Positions 9,257-16,191 of a stretch of 64,000 nt of DNA are shown in pieces; the stretch's first letter is position 1; each line of letters opens with the position of its first letter. Origin of the DNA: Candidatus Aminicenantota bacterium (GTDB lineage Bacteria > Acidobacteriota > Aminicenantia > Aminicenantales > Aminicenantaceae); assembly GCA_016927475.1 (NCBI GenBank), contig JAFGMO010000081.1, forward strand, positions 24,943 to 88,942, written 5' to 3'. A program made the position numbers and the translations under genes. The notes under the pieces were generated by a model, which did not search any database, had not been told where the DNA came from, and saw only the letters and a list, made by a program, of their open reading frames with translations.

Positions 9257-9880
9257 CTATTTTAAGCTGTAACGCAGACCCACCTGCAAACAAAAGGAAC
9301 TCAAATTCACGGAAAGCGGCTCCTCGCTTGTTCCCAGGTTCATATCCATAAATACGGTTTTTCCCTCTGCTTTCCGGTATAGATAAAAAGCCTCTGAAAA
9401 TAAGGCGAGATTTCGCCAGATCCGGATTTGAAGACCTCCGCCCATATAAACACATAATCCGCTTTCCACTTTCTGTCGTATTGTCAGCTCAGGGATGGTA
9501 ATGATGTCTCCCATATTAAAATCGGTAAACACGATCCCGCCCCCCCCCAACATATAGGGAATAACTTTTTTTCCCTCGAAAAATGCATACCGGGCGGATA
9601 AAAGAAAAAAAGTAACCGTCACGTCTCCATCCCATAAACTCCCAGCTTGTCTCTCGACCGGACTTTTCCATAATGAAAAGTTAAAATGAAAAGATAGATT
9701 TTTGTAGAAGGGATATGAAAATCCAAAACCACTGAGAAAACCTTGTTTTAAGCTCTGGTTGGCGGGAAAAACGCCCCCGGTGTGGATATCCAACCTCAGT
9801 CCTTGAATGGGTTTTTGACCGAAGGTTTTTCCAGCCAAAAGAAGGCAACATAGTACCGTTACAACCCTTACCGTTTTCAT
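9257..9880 (-). CDS. Small outer-membrane beta-barrel protein
   Basis: This 207-residue protein carries a signal peptide (VRVVTVLCCLLLAG) followed by alternating aromatic and hydrophobic strands and a terminal RYSLK, as in 8-stranded OmpA/OmpW-type barrels. I chose the ATG at 9880 because it begins the signal peptide and has AGG at suitable spacing; an in-frame ATG at 9901 lacks a ribosome site. The coding strand holds nine consecutive G (plus-strand C at 9540-9548) within an LGGGG turn, a homopolymer that could shift the frame by slippage. The stop overlaps GGGACATTCCCC at 9246-9257. The role is unknown. Confidence 0.65.
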   Translation of the reverse strand: MKTVRVVTVLCCLLLAGKTFGQKPIQGLRLDIHTGGVFPANQSLKQGFLSGFGFSYPFYKNLSFHFNFSLWKSPVERQAGSLWDGDVTVTFFLLSARYAFFEGKKVIPYMLGGGGIVFTDFNMGDIITIPELTIRQKVESGLCVYMGGGLQIRIWRNLALFSEAFYLYRKAEGKTVFMDMNLGTSEEPLSVNLSSFCLQVGLRYSLK

Positions 9881-9987
9881 ATATTTACCTAAATTCTCCA
9901 TGTTTATATTCGCTTAAATAAAAAACGAAGTCAATGCGAACCATCTTCTGGAAAAAGATGTAAGTTATGTGCTAACCTCTACCCATC

Positions 9988-11115
9988 ATGGAGCCCCTAT
10001 CCTTTTTTAAATCACGACAGGAAAGGCTTACAAAATTATTGAAAGAATTGGTTCTACACGAATCTCCATCATCACAAAAAACAGCCGTCGATAACTGCTC
10101 CCGCGTTCTCGTATCCGCTTTCCGTCAATATCCCATCCGAATACGTTCTTTTCCCCAGAAAAATATCGGGGATTTTTATCTTTTCGAACTCCCCTGCGAA
10201 AGCTCATCATCAAATGCTCCTTTAATAATCCTCACTCATATCGACACGGTCTGGTCCGTAGGCAAGCTCAAGGAAATGCCTTTCCACCTTGAAGGCGACA
10301 GGATATACGGCCCCGGAGTTTTGGATATGAAAGCAGGTCTGACCATGGCTTTCTGCGCTCTTCAGGCGATTTGCGAAAACAACCTTCAACCCAAAAGAAC
10401 AATTCGCCTTATTGTTAATTCCGCCGAAGAAATTGGAAATACGGATGCTCACACTTTCATACGTGAACAATCAAAACAAGGCGGAATGGTCCTTTGTCTT
10501 GAACCGGCCATCCCCGGAGGGGCTTTGAAAGTCAAACGGAAAGGCCGCCTCGTTGTAAAACTTTGGACCACCGGCCGTGCCGCGCATGCCGGCTCTCCCG
10601 AAAAAGGCATCAACGCCATTCAGGAGCTTTTGGTTCAACTGATGCGAGTTAAAAAGCTGGAAACAGGTGGAATCACTGTGACACCCGGTCTTATCGGAGG
10701 AGGAGAAAAACCGAACGTTATCCCGGAAAAAGCTTGGGCGGTTCTTGATATCCGGTTTTGGGGATCTGAAGACGATAAAAACATACGTATTTTTTTGAAA
10801 AAATTAACCCCCCACAATAGAAAGGCGGATATTTCATTCTGCTTAGAAAGTTCAACGCCTCCTATGGAGTTCACTCCTTCTTCACGCCGGCTCTTCAAAA
10901 AGATTCAACACATCGCTTCAGATTTGGGACTCTCCCTAGAACCGGGTGAAACCGGCGGCGGTTCCGACGCATCCATTGCTTCGAGCCTCAACATTCCCAC
11001 CATCGACGGACTGGGTCCGGACGGAAATGGTATTCATGCCCAAAACGAACATGTCATTCTGACTTCTCTCATTGAACGAACAGCCCTCTTGTTTAAGCTA
11101 TTATTGAACCTTTGA
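9988..11115 (+). CDS. M20 metallopeptidase, glutamate carboxypeptidase-like
   Basis: This 375-residue cytosolic zinc peptidase is of the M20A/CPG2 type. Zinc and catalytic signatures are visible: THIDTVW near residue 89, GPGVLDMKAG near 109 (metal-bridging Asp), and NSAEEIG near 147 (catalytic Glu and metal Glu). The C-terminal ERTALLF helix and the final His (GIHAQNEHV) complete the site. Relatives remove C-terminal glutamate or cleave N-acyl amino acids. No Shine-Dalgarno site is visible ahead of the ATG, and the upstream 86 bp show no strong promoter. The serine-operon promoter begins directly at its stop codon. Confidence 0.85.
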   Translation: MEPLSFFKSRQERLTKLLKELVLHESPSSQKTAVDNCSRVLVSAFRQYPIRIRSFPQKNIGDFYLFELPCESSSSNAPLIILTHIDTVWSVGKLKEMPFHLEGDRIYGPGVLDMKAGLTMAFCALQAICENNLQPKRTIRLIVNSAEEIGNTDAHTFIREQSKQGGMVLCLEPAIPGGALKVKRKGRLVVKLWTTGRAAHAGSPEKGINAIQELLVQLMRVKKLETGGITVTPGLIGGGEKPNVIPEKAWAVLDIRFWGSEDDKNIRIFLKKLTPHNRKADISFCLESSTPPMEFTPSSRRLFKKIQHIASDLGLSLEPGETGGGSDASIASSLNIPTIDGLGPDGNGIHAQNEHVILTSLIERTALLFKLLLNL

Positions 11116-11144
11116 TTGACTGGTATCAACATTTCTGCTAATTT
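11116..11144 (+). promoter_or_regulatory. Sigma70-type promoter for the serine operon leader
   Basis: TTGACT (11116-11121), a 17-bp spacer and TAATTT (11139-11144) form a good vegetative promoter right after the previous stop codon. The predicted start point, about 11151, coincides with the first base of the outer stem of the folded leader, which strengthens both calls. Confidence 0.55.
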
Positions 11145-11150
11145 ACTTTT

Positions 11151-11263
11151 GAAACGAGATAGTGGAGAGGAGACCTCGGCAAAAGAGACATTAACAGGCG
11201 TTTGTCGAGATTTTAGGCTATATTATAAATCGTTCTCTCCGTTGCTTTTTCTCGTTTCAGGAG
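11151..11263 (+). promoter_or_regulatory. Folded 5' leader (candidate riboswitch) of the serine operon
   Basis: Three nested helices can be read directly. The outer stem is GAAACGAG (11151-11158) with CTCGTTTC (11251-11258), 8 bp perfect. The middle stem is GGAGAG (11164-11169) with CTCTCC (11235-11240). The inner stem is CTCGGCAAA (11175-11183) with TTTGTCGAG (11201-11209), 9 bp with one G-U. The outer stem ends exactly at the AGGAG ribosome site (11259-11263), so folding could gate translation of the transaminase. A competing GAGG-AGA-CCTC hairpin at 11167-11177 would break the middle and inner stems. It does not match the T-box, glycine, SAM or THF consensus as I know them. Ligand or protein control is inference. 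Confidence 0.6.
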
Positions 11264-11270
11264 AATCCGT

Positions 11271-12416
11271 TTGATCAAAAAACAATATCTTCTTTCCCCC
11301 GGACCAACCCCTATACCCGAATCCTCTCTTTCCAGTGCAGTCCTTCCTCTTATTCACCACCGCACAGCCGAGTTTTCAAATATGTACGCCAGCATCATTG
11401 AAGGACTTCAGTATGTTTTTCAGACTCAAGAAGACGTCTATATCCTCACATCCTCAGGAAGCGGCGCCATGCAGGCGGCTGTGGTGAATATTTTATCGGC
11501 CGGGGAAAAGGTCCTGACAATAAATTGCGGAAAATTCGGGGAAAGATGGGGGAAAATATGCCGGGTTTTCGGTCTCGATGTTCATGAAATCAATCTTGAA
11601 TGGGGCGCCGGTTATTCCAAGCACGAATTGGAAGCCGAACTTTCCCGTGATCCGAATATTCAAGCTGTTTTTTCCACACTTTCAGAAACATCTACCGGAA
11701 CCGTTTATGATATAAAAGGTTATGCTGAAGTAACCTCCCAACATGGTGCTCTCTTTGTCGTTGACGGTATATCGGGAATAGGAGCCACTCCCTGTCCCAT
11801 GGATGACTGGAACATAGATGTATTGATCTCCGGCTCTCAAAAAGCCTTCATGACGCCGCCCGGCCTTGCTTATATTGCATTCAGCCGTAAAGCCTGGAAA
11901 AAAGTCGAAACCTCAACCCTCCCCAGATTCTATTTTGATGCCCGCGAATATAGAAAAAGCCACGCTAAAAAAACCACCCCCTGGACACCCGCCACTTCTC
12001 TCCTTATGCAGCAGAAAAACGCTTTAGACATCATCCGGCGAATTGGCCTCAAAAACCTTTTCCGTCATCATCACTTTCTGGGTGAAGCATGCCGAGCCGG
12101 TATCAAAGCTTTGGAGCTTGAACTTTTTTCAAGCTGCCCCGGAGATATCCTCACAGCTGTTACAGTTCCTAAAGAATGCGATGGGAAAAAATTGCTTTCC
12201 ATCATGCAGGATAAATACGGAATCATTGTTGCCGGAGGACAGAGCCAATATCAAGGCCTGTTATTCCGGATCGCTCATTTAGGTTATACGAGCGCATTTG
12301 ATATCATAACCGCCCTTTCCGCCCTCGAAATGACCCTTCGAGATCTCGGCTATCCCTTTGAGCCGGGAAGTTCGGTGAAAGCGGCGGAAATTATTTTAAA
12401 GGAGTATTACATATGA
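11271..12416 (+). CDS. Class V transaminase (serine-pyruvate / phosphoserine type)
   Basis: This 381-residue PLP aminotransferase belongs to the alanine-glyoxylate / serine-pyruvate group. The TTG start follows CAGGAG at 7-8 bases. N-terminal SPGPTPIPES is the family hallmark, FVVDGISGIGA holds the cofactor Asp, and the Schiff-base Lys is in SGSQKAFM (about residue 194). The gene overlaps serA by 4 bp (ATGA), and in anaerobes lacking a classical SerC such pairs often supply phosphoserine transaminase activity. I therefore infer a role in serine synthesis or degradation. Conversion of 3-phosphohydroxypyruvate with glutamate is the likeliest reaction, with serine-glyoxylate transamination as the alternative. 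The folded leader points to regulation at translation initiation. Confidence 0.85.
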   Translation: MIKKQYLLSPGPTPIPESSLSSAVLPLIHHRTAEFSNMYASIIEGLQYVFQTQEDVYILTSSGSGAMQAAVVNILSAGEKVLTINCGKFGERWGKICRVFGLDVHEINLEWGAGYSKHELEAELSRDPNIQAVFSTLSETSTGTVYDIKGYAEVTSQHGALFVVDGISGIGATPCPMDDWNIDVLISGSQKAFMTPPGLAYIAFSRKAWKKVETSTLPRFYFDAREYRKSHAKKTTPWTPATSLLMQQKNALDIIRRIGLKNLFRHHHFLGEACRAGIKALELELFSSCPGDILTAVTVPKECDGKKLLSIMQDKYGIIVAGGQSQYQGLLFRIAHLGYTSAFDIITALSALEMTLRDLGYPFEPGSSVKAAEIILKEYYI

Positions 12417-13318
12417 AAAAAGTACTTGTTTGCGATGCCCTTGACGATCAGGCCTTGAACGAGCTGAAATCTCTGCCCGGCCTTGACGTCACTATTAAAA
12501 CAGGGATGGACGAGGCGGAATTGATCAATACCGTACCCGGTTACCAGGCGGCTGTGGTCCGCAGCGCCACTAAATTGACAAAAAACGTTATTGAAGCCAC
12601 AGACGGAATGGAATTGATTGTACGGGCCGGTATAGGTCTGGACAATATCGATTGCGCCGCCGCCGAAGCTAAAGGCATCGAAGTCCGCAACACACCTGCT
12701 GCAACCTCCATCTCTGTTGCTGAACATACATTCGGCCTGATGTTGGCCGCCGTCCGCCAGCATGGAAAAGCCAACCTTTCGATGAAAGAACACAAATGGG
12801 AGAAAAAAGTACTCAAGGGAACCGAGCTCTACGAAAAAACCCTGGGAATTATCGGTTCGGGAAGGATTGGCCTTGAAGTCGCCCGGCGTGCATTGGCCTT
12901 TGGAATGAAGGTTATCGTTTTCGACATCATTGATGTCAAAACGGACTTGGACATCAAACAAGTCTCTTTTGACGAACTGTTTAAAGAAGCCGATATCATC
13001 TCTCTTCATCTTCCATTGACCGATAAAACAAAACACATGATCAGCACGGATGAATTTGAAAAAATGAAAGACGGGGTTATCATCATCCATGCGGCACGTG
13101 GTGGCGTCATTGATGAAAAAGCCCTTTTGAACGCACTTGAATCCGGAAAAGTCCGCGCCGCCGCTCTTGATGTTTATGAAAAAGAGCCTCCGGACAACTT
13201 TTCCCTGATTGATCATCCGAATGTTATGGCAACACCGCACATCGGCTCCGCCGCTAAGGAAGGACAAAAAAGGGCCGGTCTGGACGTTGTCCGCATTATT
13301 AAAGAAGAATTAACCTGA
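12413..13318 (+). CDS. serA: D-3-phosphoglycerate dehydrogenase (short form)
   Basis: This 301-residue NAD-dependent 2-hydroxyacid dehydrogenase oxidises 3-phosphoglycerate in the first step of serine synthesis. The Rossmann motif GIIGSGRIGLEVARR lies near residue 143. The catalytic Arg is in AARGGVIDE, and the catalytic His in TPHIGSAAKEGQ near the C-terminus. It lacks the ACT or ASB allosteric domain, as in many short SerA proteins, so serine feedback inhibition by the usual site is not expected; control may lie in the leader RNA instead. Translation is coupled to the upstream transaminase through a 4-bp overlap, with GGAG 8 bases before the ATG. Confidence 0.9.
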   Translation: MKKVLVCDALDDQALNELKSLPGLDVTIKTGMDEAELINTVPGYQAAVVRSATKLTKNVIEATDGMELIVRAGIGLDNIDCAAAEAKGIEVRNTPAATSISVAEHTFGLMLAAVRQHGKANLSMKEHKWEKKVLKGTELYEKTLGIIGSGRIGLEVARRALAFGMKVIVFDIIDVKTDLDIKQVSFDELFKEADIISLHLPLTDKTKHMISTDEFEKMKDGVIIIHAARGGVIDEKALLNALESGKVRAAALDVYEKEPPDNFSLIDHPNVMATPHIGSAAKEGQKRAGLDVVRIIKEELT

Positions 13319-13632
13319 ATCATTTATGCACAGATATTCATGAACATTTAATTTGTACTATTCACGAGCCAAGCTTGCCGTATATGTGAGGCGTCAGCCT
13401 GTGAAGCTGTGCTTTGCACCGCGAACAGGCTGCAACAAAGCAGATGCGGTAAGATCGGCGGGTTAGGTTGGGTCGGCGCCCAAGGGGTAAATTTTGCCGG
13501 TATTTTCTTGAAAATAATCGTAGAAAATGTTTCATTATAAATGATGCAGAAAAAAGTAATAAGTGATTTAATCTGTATAAACTATTTATTTGTATCGGCC
13601 AAATTTATGAATAATGCAAATAAGGAAGTCTA
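13319..13632. other. Intergenic region with repeat family 1 copy B and a strong hairpin
   Basis: This 314-bp non-coding stretch holds ATTCACGA at 13360-13367. A strong hairpin follows: CAGCCTGT (13395-13402) with ACAGGCTG (13425-13432), enclosing GTGC-TTT-GCAC (13409-13419). Next comes a core at 13454-13476 that matches copy C, on the opposite strand, at 18 of 23 positions. Near the next gene, a family-2 element (TCGGCCAAATTTATGAATA at 13595) sits between TTATTTG (13586-13592) and CAAATAA (13617-13623). No convincing promoter for the downstream gene is obvious. The hairpin could be a structured RNA or a palindromic repeat remnant. Confidence 0.55.
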
Positions 13633-14790
13633 ATGGTATATCTTGACAACAACGCCACAACTCCTATCGATCCCGCAGTCAGCGAAAAAATGTCTGAATT
13701 TCTAAAATCTCAATTCGGTAATCCGTCTTCCCTCTATCCCATCGGACGCGAGGTCAAAGAAAAAATCACTTCCTACCGCGAACTTGTCGCCAAAGCTTTG
13801 GGGGCAGACCGCTCCGAAATTTTTTTTACAGGCTCGGGAACCGAATCAGATAACTTCGCCATCAAGGGTGTTATCGAAGCGAACCCTGAAAAAAACGAAT
13901 TTATCACATCCGCCATCGAACATCCGGCCGTTTTGGAAACAGCCAACTACTTGGAAAAAATGGGAACAAAAGTAACTTATGTTCCCGTTGACAGGCAAGG
14001 AATGATCGACCTTGACTTTCTGAGAAACGCTTTAACTTCTAAAACGGCCCTCGTTTCCATTATGCATGCCAACAACGAAGTCGGCACGATTCAGCCCATC
14101 GAAAAGATCTGTAAGCTTGCTAAAGAATATGGTGCCCTTGTTCATACCGATGCCGTTCAATCTTTCGGAAAGATCGATGTCAAGGTTAAAAAGCTCGGTC
14201 TCGATCTCCTTTCGGTTTCTGCTCACAAAATATACGGTCCCAAGGGTATTGGTGCCCTTTACATCCGCAAGGGAACGAAGATCAATCCTTTTATTCACGG
14301 CGGACACCAGGAGCGCCGATTGCGGGCGGGTACGGAGAACACAGCGGGGATAATCGGTTTCGGAGAGGCAGTCAGGATTATGCTCGAACGCGGCGATAAA
14401 GACAAAAAACACATCGAAAAACTGGCCTCAAAACTTAAAGAAGGTATTGAAAAAAACATTCCTAAAGTACCTTTCAACGGACACCCTACGGAAAGGATAA
14501 AAGGAACTCTTAATTTTTCCTTCTTAGGTCTTGAAGCAGAGGCCATCCTTCTCTCTCTCGCCACTAAGGAAATCTATGTGTCTACAGGTTCGGCCTGCAG
14601 CGAAGACTCTGAAGATGTCTCTCATGTTCTTCGTGCATTGGGACTCAAACCGGAAGTAGCACGTTCGACCATAAGGATGTCACTCGGCCGGTTTAACACG
14701 GAACAAGATGTCGATTTCGTTTTGAAGGAACTTCCCGTGATCATAGCTAAACTCAGAGAAATATCGGCGCTTGATATCGATGAATATTGA
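13633..14790 (+). CDS. Cysteine desulfurase (NifS/IscS family)
   Basis: This 385-residue PLP enzyme moves sulfur from cysteine to an active-site cysteine persulfide for Fe-S cluster or thio-cofactor assembly. Typical landmarks are the N-terminal YLDNNATTPIDP, the PLP lysine in SAHKIYGPKG (about 201), the RAGTEN motif and the active Cys in STGSACSEDSEDVS (about 322). The length is normal. AAGGAAG precedes the ATG. No iscU or nifU scaffold lies next to it, so whether it serves Fe-S assembly or tRNA thiolation cannot be decided. The downstream leader and methyltransferase genes look like a separate transcription unit because a strong promoter begins 45 bp after its stop. Confidence 0.9.
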   Translation: MVYLDNNATTPIDPAVSEKMSEFLKSQFGNPSSLYPIGREVKEKITSYRELVAKALGADRSEIFFTGSGTESDNFAIKGVIEANPEKNEFITSAIEHPAVLETANYLEKMGTKVTYVPVDRQGMIDLDFLRNALTSKTALVSIMHANNEVGTIQPIEKICKLAKEYGALVHTDAVQSFGKIDVKVKKLGLDLLSVSAHKIYGPKGIGALYIRKGTKINPFIHGGHQERRLRAGTENTAGIIGFGEAVRIMLERGDKDKKHIEKLASKLKEGIEKNIPKVPFNGHPTERIKGTLNFSFLGLEAEAILLSLATKEIYVSTGSACSEDSEDVSHVLRALGLKPEVARSTIRMSLGRFNTEQDVDFVLKELPVIIAKLREISALDIDEY

Positions 14791-14834
14791 ACCTTCATTA
14801 TTCACAGCCAGTAAATAATCAAATAATTAAAGGG

Positions 14835-14863
14835 TTGACATGCATTAAAATTTTGTGTATAAG
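14835..14863 (+). promoter_or_regulatory. Strong sigma70-type promoter
   Basis: A perfect TTGACA (14835-14840), a 17-bp spacer and TATAAG (14858-14863) are present. The transcript would start near 14870 and run into the tandem terminator-like structures before the 46-codon ORF and the methyltransferase genes. Confidence 0.7.
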
Positions 14864-14927
14864 TTTTCTCAAATGGACATACAAGCTTTATATTTCTCAA
14901 CTTTCCATCTATGCATGATAATGTCCA

Positions 14928-14948
14928 GCCCGGGCACGGGCATTTTTT
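14928..14948 (+). terminator. Leader terminator 1
   Basis: Stem GCCCG (14928-14932) and CGGGC (14937-14941) with a GGCA loop is followed by ATTTTTT. This is a compact intrinsic terminator about 75 bases after the predicted transcription start. Its arm CCCGGGCACGGG (14929-14940) can instead pair with 14955-14966, as described for the switch. Confidence 0.6.
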
Positions 14949-14992
14949 GCTGACCCCGTGTTCGGGATCCCTCCCATTTTTCAGCTTTTTTT
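14929..14992 (+). promoter_or_regulatory. Attenuator-like switch with a second terminator
   Basis: CCCGGGCACGGG (14929-14940) can pair with CCCGTGTTCGGG (14955-14966) over 12 bp with two G-U pairs, which excludes terminator 1. The downstream arm can alternatively fold on itself (CCCG-TGTT-CGGG) inside an outer stem GCTGA (14949-14953) / TCAGC (14981-14985) followed by seven T. The two states are mutually exclusive, as in transcription attenuators. Upstream, GGACAT (14875-14880) pairs with ATGTCC (14921-14926), giving a small candidate sensor. It matches no riboswitch class I can recognise; SAM-I, SAM-II, SAH and cobalamin consensus elements were not seen. Confidence 0.5.
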
Positions 14993-15022
14993 CATCCTAC
15001 AAAATTCACCTTTCAAGGAGGC

Positions 15023-15163
15023 ATGCAAATGGAAATATCATCAAACAAAAAAAACAACGTTTACCCAAAAAACATTTATTGGTCGGGAATACGGAACAGA
15101 TTTTTGGAAACCGACGTCGAATGGAATCTCTGGTCCGTTAGGAAAATTCCGATAACATATTAA
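15023..15163 (+). CDS. 46-residue small protein or leader peptide, unknown
   Basis: The frame runs from ATG 15023 to TAA 15161-15163. It begins MQMEISSNKKNN and ends SVRKIPITY. A strong AAGGAGG lies at 15015-15021, but only one base separates it from this ATG. The next in-frame ATG at 15029 (Met3) has ideal spacing, so translation may begin there. The peptide is aromatic (Trp at 20, 34 and 37) and basic at its N-terminus, with no signal peptide or transmembrane segment. It lies directly after the attenuator-like region and 81 bp before the homocysteine methyltransferase, so it may be a regulatory leader peptide or a small subunit. I recognise no family. Conservation of the Trp positions in relatives would decide whether it is real. 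Confidence 0.5.
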   Translation: MQMEISSNKKNNVYPKNIYWSGIRNRFLETDVEWNLWSVRKIPITY

Positions 15164-15244
15164 CCTTAAAAGGGAGTGCGCATTTCTTTTCGTTTTCTTC
15201 TCGACTGAAGACAGGAATGGCATAAAAAGATAAGAGGGAATAAG

Positions 15245-16138
15245 ATGACTCTTGTTGAATTAGAAACTCAACTCAGAAAACGTATCCTTGTTGGAGACGG
15301 CGGCATGGGTACACAACTCATCGAACATGGGCTTACCAAAGGGGAATGTCCCGAACTCTGGAATGTAGAAAAACCCAAAGTTATTAAAAAGATCCACTCG
15401 AGCTACCTGCAGGCTGGTGCCGACATATTCCTTACAAACTCCTTTGGAGGAACAAGGATCAAACTTTCAGCTTTTGGCCTCGAAGAAAGAACCGATGAGT
15501 TAAACTTCGCCGCCGCCAAACTGGCTGCTGAAGCCCGGATAAACGGAAAATTCATCGCGGGAAGCATAGGGCCGACTGGACAGTTCCTCGAACCTCAAGG
15601 GTCCTTCACTGAATCCGAATTCATTCAAGCTTTTTCTGAACAGGCCGAAGCATTATCCAGGGGAAAAGTAGATTTTCTTCTGATAGAAACCATGTATGAT
15701 TTACGGGAAGCCCTATGTGCCGTAAAAGGGGCGAGGAAATCTTCAGATCTTCCTGTTTTCGTTACGATGACATTCAAAAAAACGCCGCGTGGTTTTTTTA
15801 CCATCATGGGAGACAGCGTTCAAAAATGCCTGGAGACTTTAGAAAGAGAATGTAACATTCCTGTCTTCGGAGCGAACTGCACACTCGATAGCAAAGACAT
15901 GGCTGACCTGATAAAAATCATGAGAAAATGGACTACACGTCCCCTTATCGCCCAGGCTAATTCTGGTCAACCGCTCCTTTCTGCAGAAAATCAGTTGGTA
16001 TATTCACAGTCTGTTATGGATTATGTTCGATATGTCCCTCTTATGATCAAAAACGGTGTTAATATCATAGGTGGATGCTGCGGCACCGGCCCTGAACACA
16101 TTAAAGAGATAGCTAAAATCGTTAAGCCTTCAGCCTGA
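15245..16138 (+). CDS. Homocysteine S-methyltransferase (split methionine synthase module)
   Basis: This 297-residue protein corresponds to the homocysteine-binding barrel of cobalamin-dependent methionine synthase (MetH module 1) and betaine-homocysteine methyltransferase. The start has the family motif GDGGMGTQLIE. The zinc-binding cysteines are visible in FGANCTLD (about residue 218) and IGGCCGTGPEHI (about 280). It would use the thiolate of homocysteine to accept a methyl group from a corrinoid. The next gene encodes the pterin module, so together they form a split MetH. No cobalamin-binding or reactivation domain lies here. It has a GAGGG ribosome site. The upstream leader suggests regulation by methionine-cycle status, which is inference. 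Confidence 0.85.
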   Translation: MTLVELETQLRKRILVGDGGMGTQLIEHGLTKGECPELWNVEKPKVIKKIHSSYLQAGADIFLTNSFGGTRIKLSAFGLEERTDELNFAAAKLAAEARINGKFIAGSIGPTGQFLEPQGSFTESEFIQAFSEQAEALSRGKVDFLLIETMYDLREALCAVKGARKSSDLPVFVTMTFKKTPRGFFTIMGDSVQKCLETLERECNIPVFGANCTLDSKDMADLIKIMRKWTTRPLIAQANSGQPLLSAENQLVYSQSVMDYVRYVPLMIKNGVNIIGGCCGTGPEHIKEIAKIVKPSA

Positions 16139-16191
16139 TTTTTGCTGGAAACGAAAAGAAATTCCATCCTGGAAAATAATGGGGGAATACA

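Noticed and set aside
9246..9257. GGGACATTCCCC as the end of a REP/RAYT element
   Set aside because: Only 9-12 bases match a site near 31231 and no transposase is present; too short to call.
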